Below, piece by piece: positions 42,173-51,169 of a DNA stretch of 64,000 nucleotides. The translations under genes were made by a program, and so were the position numbers. Numbering within the stretch: the stretch's first letter is position 1; each line of letters opens with the position of its first letter. The DNA comes from Aquibium oceanicum. GTDB taxonomy: Bacteria; Pseudomonadota; Alphaproteobacteria; Rhizobiales; Rhizobiaceae. The stretch spans positions 4,114,501 to 4,178,500 of the forward strand of contig NZ_CP018171.1 of NCBI RefSeq assembly GCF_001889605.1. The letters run 5' to 3'. The notes below the pieces were generated by a model. It made no database searches. It was given only the letters and a program-made list of their open reading frames with translations, and was not told where the DNA came from.

Positions 42173-44386
42173 TCAGGCCGCCTTCTTCTGGTCCTTGTAG
42201 GGATCGAAGCGGCCGTAGAAGGTCTGGCCTTTCTCGGCCATCTCCACCAAGAGCTTCGGCGCCTTGTACTGCGCGCCGTACTTCTTCTGGAGCTTCTTGG
42301 CCAGCGCCACGAACTCCTTAACGCCCATGCCCTCGATGTAGGACAGCGCGCCGCCCGTGTAGGGCGCGAAACCGAAGGCGAGGATCGAGCCGACGTCCGC
42401 CTCGCGCGGGTCGGTGACGATGCCCTCTTCCATCACGCGCGCGGCTTCGAGCGCGATGGTGACGAGGAAGCGCTGCTTCAGTTCCTCCACGTCGATCCTG
42501 TCGGGATCCTGCTGCGGGTAGAGGTCCTTCAGTTCGGGCCACAGGTGCTTTTTGGCGGGCTTGGCCGGGTAGTCGTAGAACCCCTTGCCGTTCTTGCGGC
42601 CGTGGCGTCCGTGGGTATCGACCATGGTGTTGATCAGCTTGAACTGCTCGGCGTCGACGGCCTTCTCGCCGAGGTCGCGGATGGTCTGCTTCATGATCTT
42701 CTGTGCGAGGTCGATCGCCGTCTCGTCGGTCAGCGCCAGCGGTCCGACCGGCATGCCGGCCATCTTCGCCGTGTTCTCGATCATCGCCGGCGGAACGCCC
42801 TCGATCAGCATCTGGAACGCCTCGGCCATGTAGCGCAGCACGCAGCGATTGACGTAGAAGCCGCGTGTGTCGTTGACCACGATCGGCGTCTTCTTGATGG
42901 CGCGAACATAGTCGATCGCCACCGCCAGCGCCTCGTCGCCGGTCTTCTTGCCCAGGATGATTTCGACCAGCATCATGCGGTCGACCGGCGAGAAGAAGTG
43001 GATGCCGATGAAATTCTTCGGCCGCTTCGAGTTCTTCGCCAGCCCGGTGATCGGAATGGTCGAGGTGTTGGAAGCGAAGATGGCGTCCTTGGCGATCACG
43101 GCCTCGGTCTGCTCGGTGGCGCCCTTCTTGACTTCCGAATCCTCGAAGACGGCTTCGATCACGAGGTCGCAGCCGTCGAGATCGGAATAGTCGACCGTCG
43201 GCGTGATCAGCGACAGGAGCTTCTCCTTCTCCTCCGCCGTGGAGCGGCCTTTCTTCATCGCCGCGTCCACCAGACTTTCCGAATGGGCCTTGCCCTTCTC
43301 GGCCGAGGGCATGTCGCGGTCGAGGAGCACCACGGGGATGCCCGCCTTGGCGGTGACATAGGCGATGCCCGCGCCCATGAAGCCGGCGCCCAGCACGCCG
43401 ATCTTCTTGAACTTGGTCTCCTTGACGCCGACGGGACGGCGCGCGCCCTTGTTGAGTTCCTGCAGCGAGATGAACAGCGAGCGGATCATCATCGCCGCTT
43501 CCGTCGTCTGCATGATCTCGGTGAAGTAGCGCTGCTCGATGCGGATCGCCGTATCGAAGGGCACCAGCAGGCCTTCATAGACGCACTTCAGGATCGCGCT
43601 GGCTGCCGGATAGTTTCCGTAGGTCTCGCGGCGCAGGATGGCGATTGCCGGCGGCCACAGATTGGCGCCCGCGGCCGAATAGACCGGGCCGCCGGGCAGC
43701 TTGAAGCCCTTCACGTCCCACGGGGCGACAGCCTTCAGCCCGTCCTTGATCAGCCCCTTCGCCGTCTCGACGAGTGCCTCGGGCGCGGCGATCTCGGTGA
43801 TCAGGCCCATCTGCTTGGCTTTCTTCGGCGACAGCGACTGGCCGGAGGTCAGCATCTGGAGCGCGCTCTGACCGTCCGTCAGCCTGGGCACGCGCTGCGT
43901 GCCGCCCGCCCCCGGGAACAGGCCGACCTTCACTTCCGGCAGGCCCATCTTGACCTTGTCACTGTCGGCCGCGACGCGGGCATGGCAGGCGAGCGAGAGT
44001 TCGAAAGCGCCGCCCATGCAGGTGCCGTTGATCGCGGAAACCCAGGGCTTGCCCGAGGTCTCGAGCTTGCGGAACAGCCAGCTCATACGGCCCGCGCCGT
44101 CAAACAGCATCCTGATCGCTGCGTCGGCGTCCTTGGCCTTCTCGTCCTTGAACAGCTTCAACATGCGCTGCAGCATCGTGAGATCGGCGCCGCCGGAGAA
44201 GCTTTCCTTGCCCGACGTGATGACCGCGCCTTTGATCGCATCGTCGGAGGCGACCTGGTCAACGATCTTCTCGAGCTCGTTCATCACCTCTTCGGTGAAG
44301 ACGTTCATCGACTTTCCGGGCATGTCCCAGGTGACGAGCGCTATGCCGTCGGCATCGGTAGCGATGGTGAAGTTAACATATGACAT
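42173..44386 (-). CDS. fadB: Fatty-acid oxidation multifunctional enzyme (enoyl-CoA hydratase / 3-hydroxyacyl-CoA dehydrogenase)
   Basis: The 737-residue protein fuses an N-terminal crotonase domain (about 1-200; GGADLTMLQRM, then CMGGAFELSLACHARVAAD and EVKVGLFPGAGGTQRVPRL with both catalytic Glu) to a NAD-binding 3-hydroxyacyl-CoA dehydrogenase. The second half has the Rossmann loop GVLGAGFMGAGIAYVTAKAG near 330, IGIHFFSPVDRMMLVEII with the catalytic His, and two C-terminal 3HCDH domains. It does steps two and three of beta-oxidation. The thiolase is upstream but separated by an EAL gene on the other strand. Confidence 0.94.
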   Translation of the reverse strand: MSYVNFTIATDADGIALVTWDMPGKSMNVFTEEVMNELEKIVDQVASDDAIKGAVITSGKESFSGGADLTMLQRMLKLFKDEKAKDADAAIRMLFDGAGRMSWLFRKLETSGKPWVSAINGTCMGGAFELSLACHARVAADSDKVKMGLPEVKVGLFPGAGGTQRVPRLTDGQSALQMLTSGQSLSPKKAKQMGLITEIAAPEALVETAKGLIKDGLKAVAPWDVKGFKLPGGPVYSAAGANLWPPAIAILRRETYGNYPAASAILKCVYEGLLVPFDTAIRIEQRYFTEIMQTTEAAMMIRSLFISLQELNKGARRPVGVKETKFKKIGVLGAGFMGAGIAYVTAKAGIPVVLLDRDMPSAEKGKAHSESLVDAAMKKGRSTAEEKEKLLSLITPTVDYSDLDGCDLVIEAVFEDSEVKKGATEQTEAVIAKDAIFASNTSTIPITGLAKNSKRPKNFIGIHFFSPVDRMMLVEIILGKKTGDEALAVAIDYVRAIKKTPIVVNDTRGFYVNRCVLRYMAEAFQMLIEGVPPAMIENTAKMAGMPVGPLALTDETAIDLAQKIMKQTIRDLGEKAVDAEQFKLINTMVDTHGRHGRKNGKGFYDYPAKPAKKHLWPELKDLYPQQDPDRIDVEELKQRFLVTIALEAARVMEEGIVTDPREADVGSILAFGFAPYTGGALSYIEGMGVKEFVALAKKLQKKYGAQYKAPKLLVEMAEKGQTFYGRFDPYKDQKKAA

Positions 44387-44546
44387 GATCTACCACTCCA
44401 GAGAGAATATTGGGAAAGCGCTGAGGCTGAGTCATCGCTTTTTTAGCTCAACCGAACGGAAGGTCGGGCTGATGTTCACGCTTCGGCAAGGGATTGCGGC
44501 TTGAACTGACCTCGACCGCAATCGCAACTTGCCCGTTGGAACGACG

Positions 44547-45323
44547 ATGACCAGACAATGTGAAGGCTGCCAGACCGGAGAGCCGCTCGACTTTGAATTC
44601 TCGATGGCTTTCCAGCCGATCGTCGATACGGCGGACAACCGCATCTGGGGCTACGAGGCCCTGGTACGGGGCCGCTCCGGAGAGGGCGCGCCGTCCATCC
44701 TGTCCAGGGTTCGGCCCGATCAGAAATACAAGTTCGACCAGGCCTGCCGGGTCAAGGCGATCGAACTTGCCGCAAGGCTCTACCCGCGCGACGGAAAGCT
44801 GCCCAAACTCTCGATCAACTTTCTTCCGAATGCCGTCTACGAGCCGGCCGCCTGCTTGCGGGCGACGCTGGCCGCGGCCCGCAAGTCCGACTTTCCGCGC
44901 GACGCCATCATGTTCGAGTTCACGGAGAACGAAACGGTGCGCGACACGAGCCACCTCCAGGCAATCATCACCGAATATCGCCGGCAGGGTTTCACCACCG
45001 CGCTGGACGATTTCGGCGCCGGCTTCGCCGGGCTTGGGCTGCTGGCGGACTTCCAGCCCGATCTCATCAAACTGGATATGGACCTGGTCCGCGGCGTCGA
45101 AGGCAGTCGCGCCCGTCAGGTCATCATCGCGGGTATCATGCACATCGCGCGTGAACTCGACATCACGGTTCTTGCCGAAGGCGTCGAGACCGAAGCCGAA
45201 TTCACGGTGCTGAAGAGCGCGGGCATCACGCTCTTCCAGGGCTATCTGTTTGCCAGACCCAGCTTCGAAACGCTGCCGGGTATAGGCGGCGCCTTTGGCG
45301 GCGCGTTCCGGAGCGCCGCCTGA
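44547..45323 (+). CDS. EAL-domain cyclic di-GMP phosphodiesterase
   Basis: The 258-residue protein consists of one EAL domain with no sensor domain attached. The metal and catalytic residues are present: YEALVRG (EAL), Asn in SINFLPNA, EFTENE, the DDFGAGFAG loop, Lys in IKLDMDL, and AEGVETEAEF with QGYLFARP at the end. It should therefore be an active c-di-GMP phosphodiesterase. The ATG at 44547 is preferred to a TTG at 44529. It sits on the plus strand between the divergently placed fadB and the convergent thiolase gene. Confidence 0.9.
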   Translation: MTRQCEGCQTGEPLDFEFSMAFQPIVDTADNRIWGYEALVRGRSGEGAPSILSRVRPDQKYKFDQACRVKAIELAARLYPRDGKLPKLSINFLPNAVYEPAACLRATLAAARKSDFPRDAIMFEFTENETVRDTSHLQAIITEYRRQGFTTALDDFGAGFAGLGLLADFQPDLIKLDMDLVRGVEGSRARQVIIAGIMHIARELDITVLAEGVETEAEFTVLKSAGITLFQGYLFARPSFETLPGIGGAFGGAFRSAA

Positions 45324-45352
45324 AGAGCGCCGACAGCGGTCGCCCATGACGA

Positions 45353-46561
45353 TCACACCCGCTCGATGATCGTCGCCGTGCCCATGCCGGCGCCGATGCA
45401 CAGCGTCACCAGCGCGGTGTTCAGGTCCCGGCGCTCCAGTTCGTCGAGCACCGTGCCGAAGATCATCGCGCCGGTGGCGCCCAGCGGATGGCCCATCGCG
45501 ATGGCGCCGCCGTTGACGTTCATCTTGTCGTGCGGAATGTCGAAGGCCTGCATGTAGCGGAGCACCACAGAGGCGAATGCCTCGTTGAGCTCGAACAGGT
45601 CGATGTCCGACAGCTTCATCTTCGCCCGCTTCAGGAGTTTCTCGGTGACGTCGACCGGGCCGGTCAGCATGATCGCCGGCTCGGAGCCGATGTTGGTGAA
45701 GGCGCGGATGCGCGCGCGCGGCTTCAGCCCCATCGCCTTGCCGCCCTTCTTGGAGCCGAGCAGCACCGCGGCTGCGCCGTCGACGATGCCGGAGGAATTG
45801 CCGGCGTGGTGCACGTGCTTGACCGCCTCGACCTCCGGATAGCGCTGGACGGCGACAGCATCGAAGCCGCCCATCTCGCCAGGCATCACGAAGGACGGGT
45901 TGAGCGAGGCCAGCGACTGCATGTCGGTCGAGGGGCGCATGTGCTCGTCATGGTCGAGGATCTTTAGGCCGTTCTGGTCCTTGATCTCGATGACGGAGTT
46001 CTTGAACCAGCCCTTCTCCCAGGCGTTGGCCGCCCGCTTCTGGCTCTCCACCGCGTAGGCGTCCACGTCGTCGCGCGAAAAACCATACTTGGTGGCGATC
46101 AGGTCGGCCGAAACGCCTTGCGGCACGAAGTAGGAAGGCAGGCCCACCGACGGATCCATGAACCAGGCGCCGCCCGACATGCCCATGCCGACGCGCGACA
46201 TGGATTCCACGCCGCCCGCGATCACGATGTCGTCCGAGCCGGCCGCGATCTTGGCCGCGCCAAGATTGATGGCGTCGAGGCCCGACGCGCAGAAGCGCGA
46301 CAGCTGGATGCCGGGCGCCTCGGTCGCGTAGCGCGCCTCGAAGGCGGCGGCCCTCGGGATCACCGAACCGGCCTCGCCGACCGGATCGACGCAGCCGAAG
46401 ACGATGTCGTCGACGGTCGAGGTGTCGAGCCCGTTGCGGTCGCGCACCGCTTCCAGTGCCTTCGCCGCGAGCCGGACGGCCGGCACCTCGTGCAGCGATC
46501 CGTCCTTCTTGCCGCGACCGCGCGGCGTGCGCACGGCGTCGTAGACATATGCATCTGCCAT
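45353..46561 (-). CDS. fadA: Acetyl-CoA C-acyltransferase (thiolase)
   Basis: The 402-residue enzyme carries out the last step of beta-oxidation. The acylated Cys is in [16 protein letters not shown] near residue 90, the His in [18 protein letters not shown] near 350, and the second Cys in [16 protein letters not shown] near 385. The start [19 protein letters not shown] is typical; the longer open frame upstream is not coding. It may act with the FadB-like protein, though the two are separated by the EAL gene. Confidence 0.94.
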   Translation of the reverse strand: MADAYVYDAVRTPRGRGKKDGSLHEVPAVRLAAKALEAVRDRNGLDTSTVDDIVFGCVDPVGEAGSVIPRAAAFEARYATEAPGIQLSRFCASGLDAINLGAAKIAAGSDDIVIAGGVESMSRVGMGMSGGAWFMDPSVGLPSYFVPQGVSADLIATKYGFSRDDVDAYAVESQKRAANAWEKGWFKNSVIEIKDQNGLKILDHDEHMRPSTDMQSLASLNPSFVMPGEMGGFDAVAVQRYPEVEAVKHVHHAGNSSGIVDGAAAVLLGSKKGGKAMGLKPRARIRAFTNIGSEPAIMLTGPVDVTEKLLKRAKMKLSDIDLFELNEAFASVVLRYMQAFDIPHDKMNVNGGAIAMGHPLGATGAMIFGTVLDELERRDLNTALVTLCIGAGMGTATIIERV

Positions 46562-46578
46562 TGTGGCGTCTCCTCTAT

Positions 46579-47034
46579 TCAGACTTGCGGTTCGACGAGC
46601 ACTTGCGTGCTCACCGAGTTCGCTATGAAACAGGCGTCGTGCGCCTTGTGGTGCAATTCCGCGAGCGCGGCCGCATCGGCCTCGCACTCCGCGCGCGGGC
46701 GTAACGTCACCTTGAGGATGGCGGTGCGCCCCTGCGCGTTTTTTCCCATCTCGCCCACCGCCTGGTCGCGGTATGAGCGGACGTCGAGCCCCGCCCGGCG
46801 GGCGAAATCCAGAAACCACAGCATGTGGCAGGATGCCAAGGAGGCGACGAACAATTCCTCGGGATCAACCGAGGTCTCCGACGAGAACTGGGCCGGCACG
46901 TTCTGCGGCGCTCCCGAGGCCTGGATCGTCGTGCCCCCGTCGAAGGCGATCTCGTGCACGCGCGTATAGCGCCCGAGGGTGAAATGGTCGTCCTCGTCCT
47001 GTTGCCAGCGTATGTCGGCGGTGTGCGTGGACAT
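46579..47034 (-). CDS. OsmC family peroxide-detoxifying protein
   Basis: The 151-residue protein has the two redox Cys of OsmC/Ohr proteins, in VASLASCHMLWFL and AHDACFIANS, and the typical FTLGRYTRVHEIAFDGG start with TSVDPEELF. These proteins reduce organic or fatty-acid hydroperoxides with thiol donors. Its place between thiolase and acyl-CoA dehydrogenase genes, with a ten-base gap to the latter, suggests protection against lipid peroxides during fatty-acid breakdown. GGAGAC precedes the ATG. Confidence 0.9.
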   Translation of the reverse strand: MSTHTADIRWQQDEDDHFTLGRYTRVHEIAFDGGTTIQASGAPQNVPAQFSSETSVDPEELFVASLASCHMLWFLDFARRAGLDVRSYRDQAVGEMGKNAQGRTAILKVTLRPRAECEADAAALAELHHKAHDACFIANSVSTQVLVEPQV

Positions 47035-47044
47035 GCCTGTCTCC

Positions 47045-48217
47045 TCAGAGGCTCCTGGCGATCAGGAGCTTCATGATCTCGTTCGTGCCGCCGTAGATGC
47101 GTTGCACGCGTGCATCGCGCCACATGCGCGCGATCGGATACTCGTTCATGTAGCCGTAGCCGCCGTGCAGCTGCAGGCACTCGTCCATGATTTTGCCCTG
47201 GAGATCGCTGAGCCAGTACTTGGCCATCGAGGCGGTGACGGGATCGAGACCGCCATCGATGTGGCGCGCCACGCAATCGTTGTAAAAGACGCGGCCGACC
47301 GTCGCCTCGGTCTTCAACTCGGCGAGCTTGAACTGGGTGTTCTGGAACTCCATCACCGCCTTGCCGAAGGCCTTGCGCTCCTTGACGTAGTCGATCGTCA
47401 GCGCAAGCGCACGCTCGATGGCAGCGATCGCCGTGCCGCCGATCTGGAGCCGCTCCTGCGGAAGCTGCTGCATCAATTGCACGAAGCCCTGGCCCTCTTC
47501 GGTGCCGAGCAGGTTCGACGTCGGCACGCGCACATCGTTGAAGAAGAGTTCGGACGTGTCGTTCGACTTCAGCCCGACCTTGTCGAGGTTGCGACCGCGC
47601 TCGAAGCCCTCCACCTCGTCGGTCTCGATTACGATCAGCGACGTTCCCTTGGCACCCTTCGCCGGATCGGTCTTGGCGACGACGATGATCAGGTTGGCGA
47701 GCTGTCCGTTGGTGATGAAGGTCTTGGAGCCGTTGACCTTGTAGTGGTTGCCGTCCTTCTCCGCGCGCGTCTTCACCCCTTGCAGGTCGGACCCCGCGCC
47801 CGGCTCTGTCATGGCGATGGCGCCGATCAGTTCGCCCGAGGCCATCTTGGGCAGCCACTTCTTCTTCTGCTCCTCGGAGCCGTAGTGAAGGATGTACGGG
47901 GCCACGATCGAGTTGTGCAGCGCGATCCCGAAGCCGTCGACACCGACATGGCTGATCGCCTCGATGATGGCGCTCTCATGCGCGTAGGTGCCGCCCGAGC
48001 CGCCGTATTCCTCGGGCATGGAGGCGCACAGCAAACCGTTCTCGCCCGCCTTGCGCCAGCTTTCGCGGTCGAAGATCTCGGCCTTCTCGAATTCCTCGTA
48101 GCGCGGTTCGATCTCCGTCTCGAGGAACTTGCGCGCCATGTCGTAGAGCATGCCGACGTCCTCGCCGGCCCAGGGGGCCTTCGGCAGGCCCAGGACGGAT
48201 GCGGGATCGTGCGACAT
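47045..48217 (-). CDS. Acyl-CoA dehydrogenase
   Basis: The 390-residue FAD enzyme does the first step of acyl-CoA oxidation. It has the family signatures AIAMTEPGAGSDLQGVKT and QLHGGYGYMNEYPIARMWRDAR with IYGGTNEIMKLLIAR at the end. The catalytic Glu is expected in the latter (GTNEI). GGAGGAC lies seven bases before the ATG at 48217, so the upstream extension (MNFLAIAADTEDLF) is dropped. It lies downstream of a second, larger dehydrogenase gene on the same strand. Confidence 0.93.
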   Translation of the reverse strand: MSHDPASVLGLPKAPWAGEDVGMLYDMARKFLETEIEPRYEEFEKAEIFDRESWRKAGENGLLCASMPEEYGGSGGTYAHESAIIEAISHVGVDGFGIALHNSIVAPYILHYGSEEQKKKWLPKMASGELIGAIAMTEPGAGSDLQGVKTRAEKDGNHYKVNGSKTFITNGQLANLIIVVAKTDPAKGAKGTSLIVIETDEVEGFERGRNLDKVGLKSNDTSELFFNDVRVPTSNLLGTEEGQGFVQLMQQLPQERLQIGGTAIAAIERALALTIDYVKERKAFGKAVMEFQNTQFKLAELKTEATVGRVFYNDCVARHIDGGLDPVTASMAKYWLSDLQGKIMDECLQLHGGYGYMNEYPIARMWRDARVQRIYGGTNEIMKLLIARSL

Positions 48218-48289
48218 GAACAGGTCCTCCGTGTCGGCCGCTATAGCAAGAAAGTTCAAGCTTGAACAGACGGGGCAATGCCCGTCCGG

Positions 48290-50074
48290 TCAGAAAGCCT
48301 CCGCGGGAAGCGCCATCATCGTCTCCGAACCGGCGGAGATGCGGGCGAGATGCGCGGCGGTTTCGGGCATCACCCGTTCCATGAAGAACTTCGCCGTCAC
48401 CAGTTTGGTTTCGTAGAAGGACCCTTCGCCGTTCGCGCCCTCGGCAAGCTTTGCCTGCGCCACCTTGGCCATCTGCGCCCACATGTAGCCCAGCGCGACA
48501 AGGCCGAACAGGTGCATGTAGTCGGTCGAGGCCGCGCCCGCATTGTCGGGGTTCTTCATGCCGTTCTGCATCAGCCACATGGTGGCCGCCTGGAGATCGT
48601 TGAGGCCTTTCTTCAGGCCCTTTGTGTAGCCCGACATCTTGTCGTCGGAGCGGTTTTCCTCGCAGAACTCGCCGACTTCCTTGAAGAAGGCCTGCACGGC
48701 GCGGCCGCTGTTCAGCGCCAGCTTGCGGCCGACGAGATCGAGAGCCTGGATGCCGTTCGCGCCCTCGTAGATCATGGCGATGCGGGCATCGCGCACAAAC
48801 TGGCTCATGCCCCATTCCTCGATGTAGCCGTGGCCGCCATAGACCTGCTGCGCCATCACCGCGTGCTCGAAGCCCTTGTCGGTAAGCACGCCTTTGATGA
48901 TCGGCGTCATGAGACCCATGTGGTCGTCCGCCGTCTCCCGCTCCTTGTCGTCGCCGGACCGGTGCGCGACGTCGGACTTGATGGCCGTCCACAGGATCAG
49001 CGCGCGCCCCGCCTCGTTGAAGGCCTTCATCGTCATCAGCTTGCGGCGGATGTCGGGGTGCACGATGATCGGGTCGGCCTTCTTGTCCTTTTCCTTGGCG
49101 CCGGTCAGCGAACGGCCCTGCAGGCGTTCGCGGGCATAGTCGGCGGCGTTCTGGTAGGCGACTTCCGACACGGAGAGACCCTGCAGGCCGACGCCGAGGC
49201 GCGCCTCGTTCATCATCACGAACATGGCCTTCAGGCCACCGTTCTCCTGGCCGATCAGATAGCCGGTCGCCTCGTCGTAGTTCATGATGCAGGTCGAGTT
49301 GCCGTGGATGCCCATCTTCTCTTCGATGGAGCCGCAGGAGACGCCGTTGCGCTCGCCCGATTCGGGATCGAACTTCGGCACGATGAACAGCGAGATGCCC
49401 TTCACCCCTTCCGGCGCGCCCTCGATGCGTGCCAGCACCAGATGGACGATGTTTTCGGCCATGTCGTGCTCGCCGGCCGAGATGAAGATCTTCTGGCCGG
49501 AAATCTTGTAGGCGCCGTCGCCGGTGGGGACGGCCTTGGTGCGCAACAGGCCCAGATCCGTGCCGCAATGCGGCTCGGTCAGGTTCATGGTCCCCGTCCA
49601 AACGCCTTCGGCCATCTTCGGCACGTAGGTCTGCTTCTGCTCCTCGCTGCCGTGCGCCAGGATCGCCGCAATGGCGCCCTGAGTGAGGCCGGGATACATC
49701 ATCAGCGCCATGTTCGCCGAAGACATGTACTCACCGACGGCCGAGTGCACGGTGTATGGCAGCCCCTGCCCGCCATATTCGGGCGGCACCGGCAGCGCCA
49801 GCCAGCCGCCCTCGCGATACTGGTCGTAGGCTTCCTTGAAGCCCTTGGGCGTCGTCACCGACGCATCGTCATGGCGTACGCAGCCCTCTTCGTCACCCAC
49901 CCGGTTCGTCGGCTGGATGACGTTCTCGGCGAGCTTGGCACCTTCGGCGAGGATCGCCTCCAGAATGTCAGGGGTCGCATCCGAGAAGCCGGGCAGGTTG
50001 GAGTATCGCTCGTAGCCCAGGACTTCATTGAGAACGAACAGCGTGTCCCTGACGGGAGCGCGGTATGTCGGCAT
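48290..50074 (-). CDS. Acyl-CoA dehydrogenase, long form with extra C-terminal domain
   Basis: The 594-residue protein begins [20 protein letters not shown], typical of the longer FadE-type dehydrogenases. It contains [44 protein letters not shown] and [18 protein letters not shown], where Glu of YEGAN is the expected base. A C-terminal helical domain of about 120 residues follows. It is the first enzyme gene downstream of the MerR regulator, and a 22-bp dyad (50153-50174) lies 79 bases before its start. Confidence 0.92.
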   Translation of the reverse strand: MPTYRAPVRDTLFVLNEVLGYERYSNLPGFSDATPDILEAILAEGAKLAENVIQPTNRVGDEEGCVRHDDASVTTPKGFKEAYDQYREGGWLALPVPPEYGGQGLPYTVHSAVGEYMSSANMALMMYPGLTQGAIAAILAHGSEEQKQTYVPKMAEGVWTGTMNLTEPHCGTDLGLLRTKAVPTGDGAYKISGQKIFISAGEHDMAENIVHLVLARIEGAPEGVKGISLFIVPKFDPESGERNGVSCGSIEEKMGIHGNSTCIMNYDEATGYLIGQENGGLKAMFVMMNEARLGVGLQGLSVSEVAYQNAADYARERLQGRSLTGAKEKDKKADPIIVHPDIRRKLMTMKAFNEAGRALILWTAIKSDVAHRSGDDKERETADDHMGLMTPIIKGVLTDKGFEHAVMAQQVYGGHGYIEEWGMSQFVRDARIAMIYEGANGIQALDLVGRKLALNSGRAVQAFFKEVGEFCEENRSDDKMSGYTKGLKKGLNDLQAATMWLMQNGMKNPDNAGAASTDYMHLFGLVALGYMWAQMAKVAQAKLAEGANGEGSFYETKLVTAKFFMERVMPETAAHLARISAGSETMMALPAEAF

Positions 50075-50152
50075 GGGAGTCCTCCAGAAAATCGAACGCT
50101 GTCCCGATATCACCGGGACAGTCAAATCTCATCGGCGCGTGCCTATCAAATA

Positions 50153-50174
50153 TTGACGTTTGCGTAAACGTCAA
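50153..50174. promoter_or_regulatory. 22-bp dyad before the acyl-CoA dehydrogenase, candidate MerR operator
   Basis: TTGACGTTT-GCGT-AAACGTCAA has perfect 9-bp arms and lies between the MerR gene and the dehydrogenase. MerR-family proteins bind such long dyads inside promoter spacers. The ACGTAAACGT-like core resembles, from memory, the sites of LiuR-type MerR regulators of acyl-CoA and branched-chain catabolism. Confidence 0.75.
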
Positions 50175-50229
50175 TTCGATGACGCAGAAGATTTTTACAA
50201 CGTGAGCTTCGAGCGCTCCACGAGCAAGA

Positions 50230-50685
50230 TCACGCCGCCGACAGCTTCTGACGCTCTTCGAGCGCGTCACGGACCACGTTCATTGCCTCGCGCAACTGTG
50301 CGATCGCCTCGTCGAGCTGTTGCCGCTGCCTTTCGAGGCGCGACAGCTGTTTTTCCGATTTCTCGAAGGCAACCCGAAGCTGCTTGGTGTTGGTCCCGTG
50401 CGGATCGTACAGATCCATCATCTGCTTGACCTCCCGCAGCGAGAAGCCGACGTTTCGTCCGAGCAGGATGAGTTGAAGGCGCGCCCGCTCGCGGCGGGAA
50501 TAGAGACGCGTATTCCCTTCCCGCTTCGGCTGGATGAGCCCCTTGTCTTCGTAAAAGCGAAGCGTACGGAGCGTTACGCCAAAATTCTTTGCCATGTCGC
50601 CGATCCGCACATAGTCATCGTGCGGTTCTGCGAAAGCGTCGGATGCATTGGCCATTACCTCGATGGCCGAGACTCTCTTCATCAT
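50230..50685 (-). CDS. MerR-family transcriptional regulator of the acyl-CoA dehydrogenase block
   Basis: The 151-residue protein has the MerR winged helix (YVRIGDMAKNFGVTLRTLRFYEDKGLIQPKR) and a dimerising coiled coil (KQLRVAFEKSEKQLSRLERQRQQLDEAIAQLREAMNVV). No Cys-rich metal-binding loop is seen, which argues against a metal sensor and for the acyl-CoA/LiuR-like group. The ATG at 50685 is chosen; 50655 is also possible. It is upstream of the dehydrogenase genes and probably acts at the dyad 50153-50174. Confidence 0.88.
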   Translation of the reverse strand: MMKRVSAIEVMANASDAFAEPHDDYVRIGDMAKNFGVTLRTLRFYEDKGLIQPKREGNTRLYSRRERARLQLILLGRNVGFSLREVKQMMDLYDPHGTNTKQLRVAFEKSEKQLSRLERQRQQLDEAIAQLREAMNVVRDALEERQKLSAA

Positions 50686-51169
50686 GAGTTGTGGTATCCC
50701 TTGGCGTCGCCGCCACGCGGCACGCACATCTTTCTCAGCCCAGCGGGCTACTTCGTTCCGTCAGATTTTCTGAGACGGGTCGCGCCACGACGCTCTGTCT
50801 TACGTAGTGTGACGCTCGGGTGACGGGGAGCTAGTGATTTGCGCTCGGGAAATCAACTGACGTTTGAATACAAACTGTTTCAAATCTTCGACAACGTCGA
50901 TGCCGTAGGCCGCGCCAGGGGAGATCGCGCCAGATTTGGTAAGCTTGGTTAACGCCTTGTTTACCACGTCTGGAGAATTGTGCGTCTGTCGATTTCCCGT
51001 GGTTATCCTGTCTCGTGTTCCTCAGGGCTGTCTGCATGCAGGAGAGGAAGGGCGCAATGGCCGCCACCGCGACAAAGAGCATCACCCCCGGACCGACATC
51101 CGTTTCCCACGGGTCATTCCGCGCGACGTTTGACCGCAGCACGCGCAGCTTTTCCAGACAGGCGTTCCC
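50686..51169. other. Intergenic region between merR-like and podJ-like genes
   Basis: About 480 bases separate two divergent genes and should contain both promoters. The clearest element is TTAA-N7-TTTAC at 50949-50964, one base off the CtrA consensus TTAA-N7-TTAAC. A single TGACGTTTG half-site occurs near 50860, like the arms of the 22-bp dyad. No gene is supported here. Confidence 0.5.
50949..50964 (+). promoter_or_regulatory. CtrA-box-like sequence upstream of the podJ-like gene
   Basis: TTAACGCCTTGTTTAC matches TTAA-N7-TTAAC with one mismatch, about 205 bases before the start codon. CtrA is the master cell-cycle regulator in this order. One site this far from the start is weak evidence. 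Confidence 0.35.

Noticed and set aside
41915-44383. An 822-codon plus-strand frame opposite fadB
   Set aside because: The minus strand encodes a clear hydratase/dehydrogenase fusion with all motifs. The opposite translation has shadow composition.
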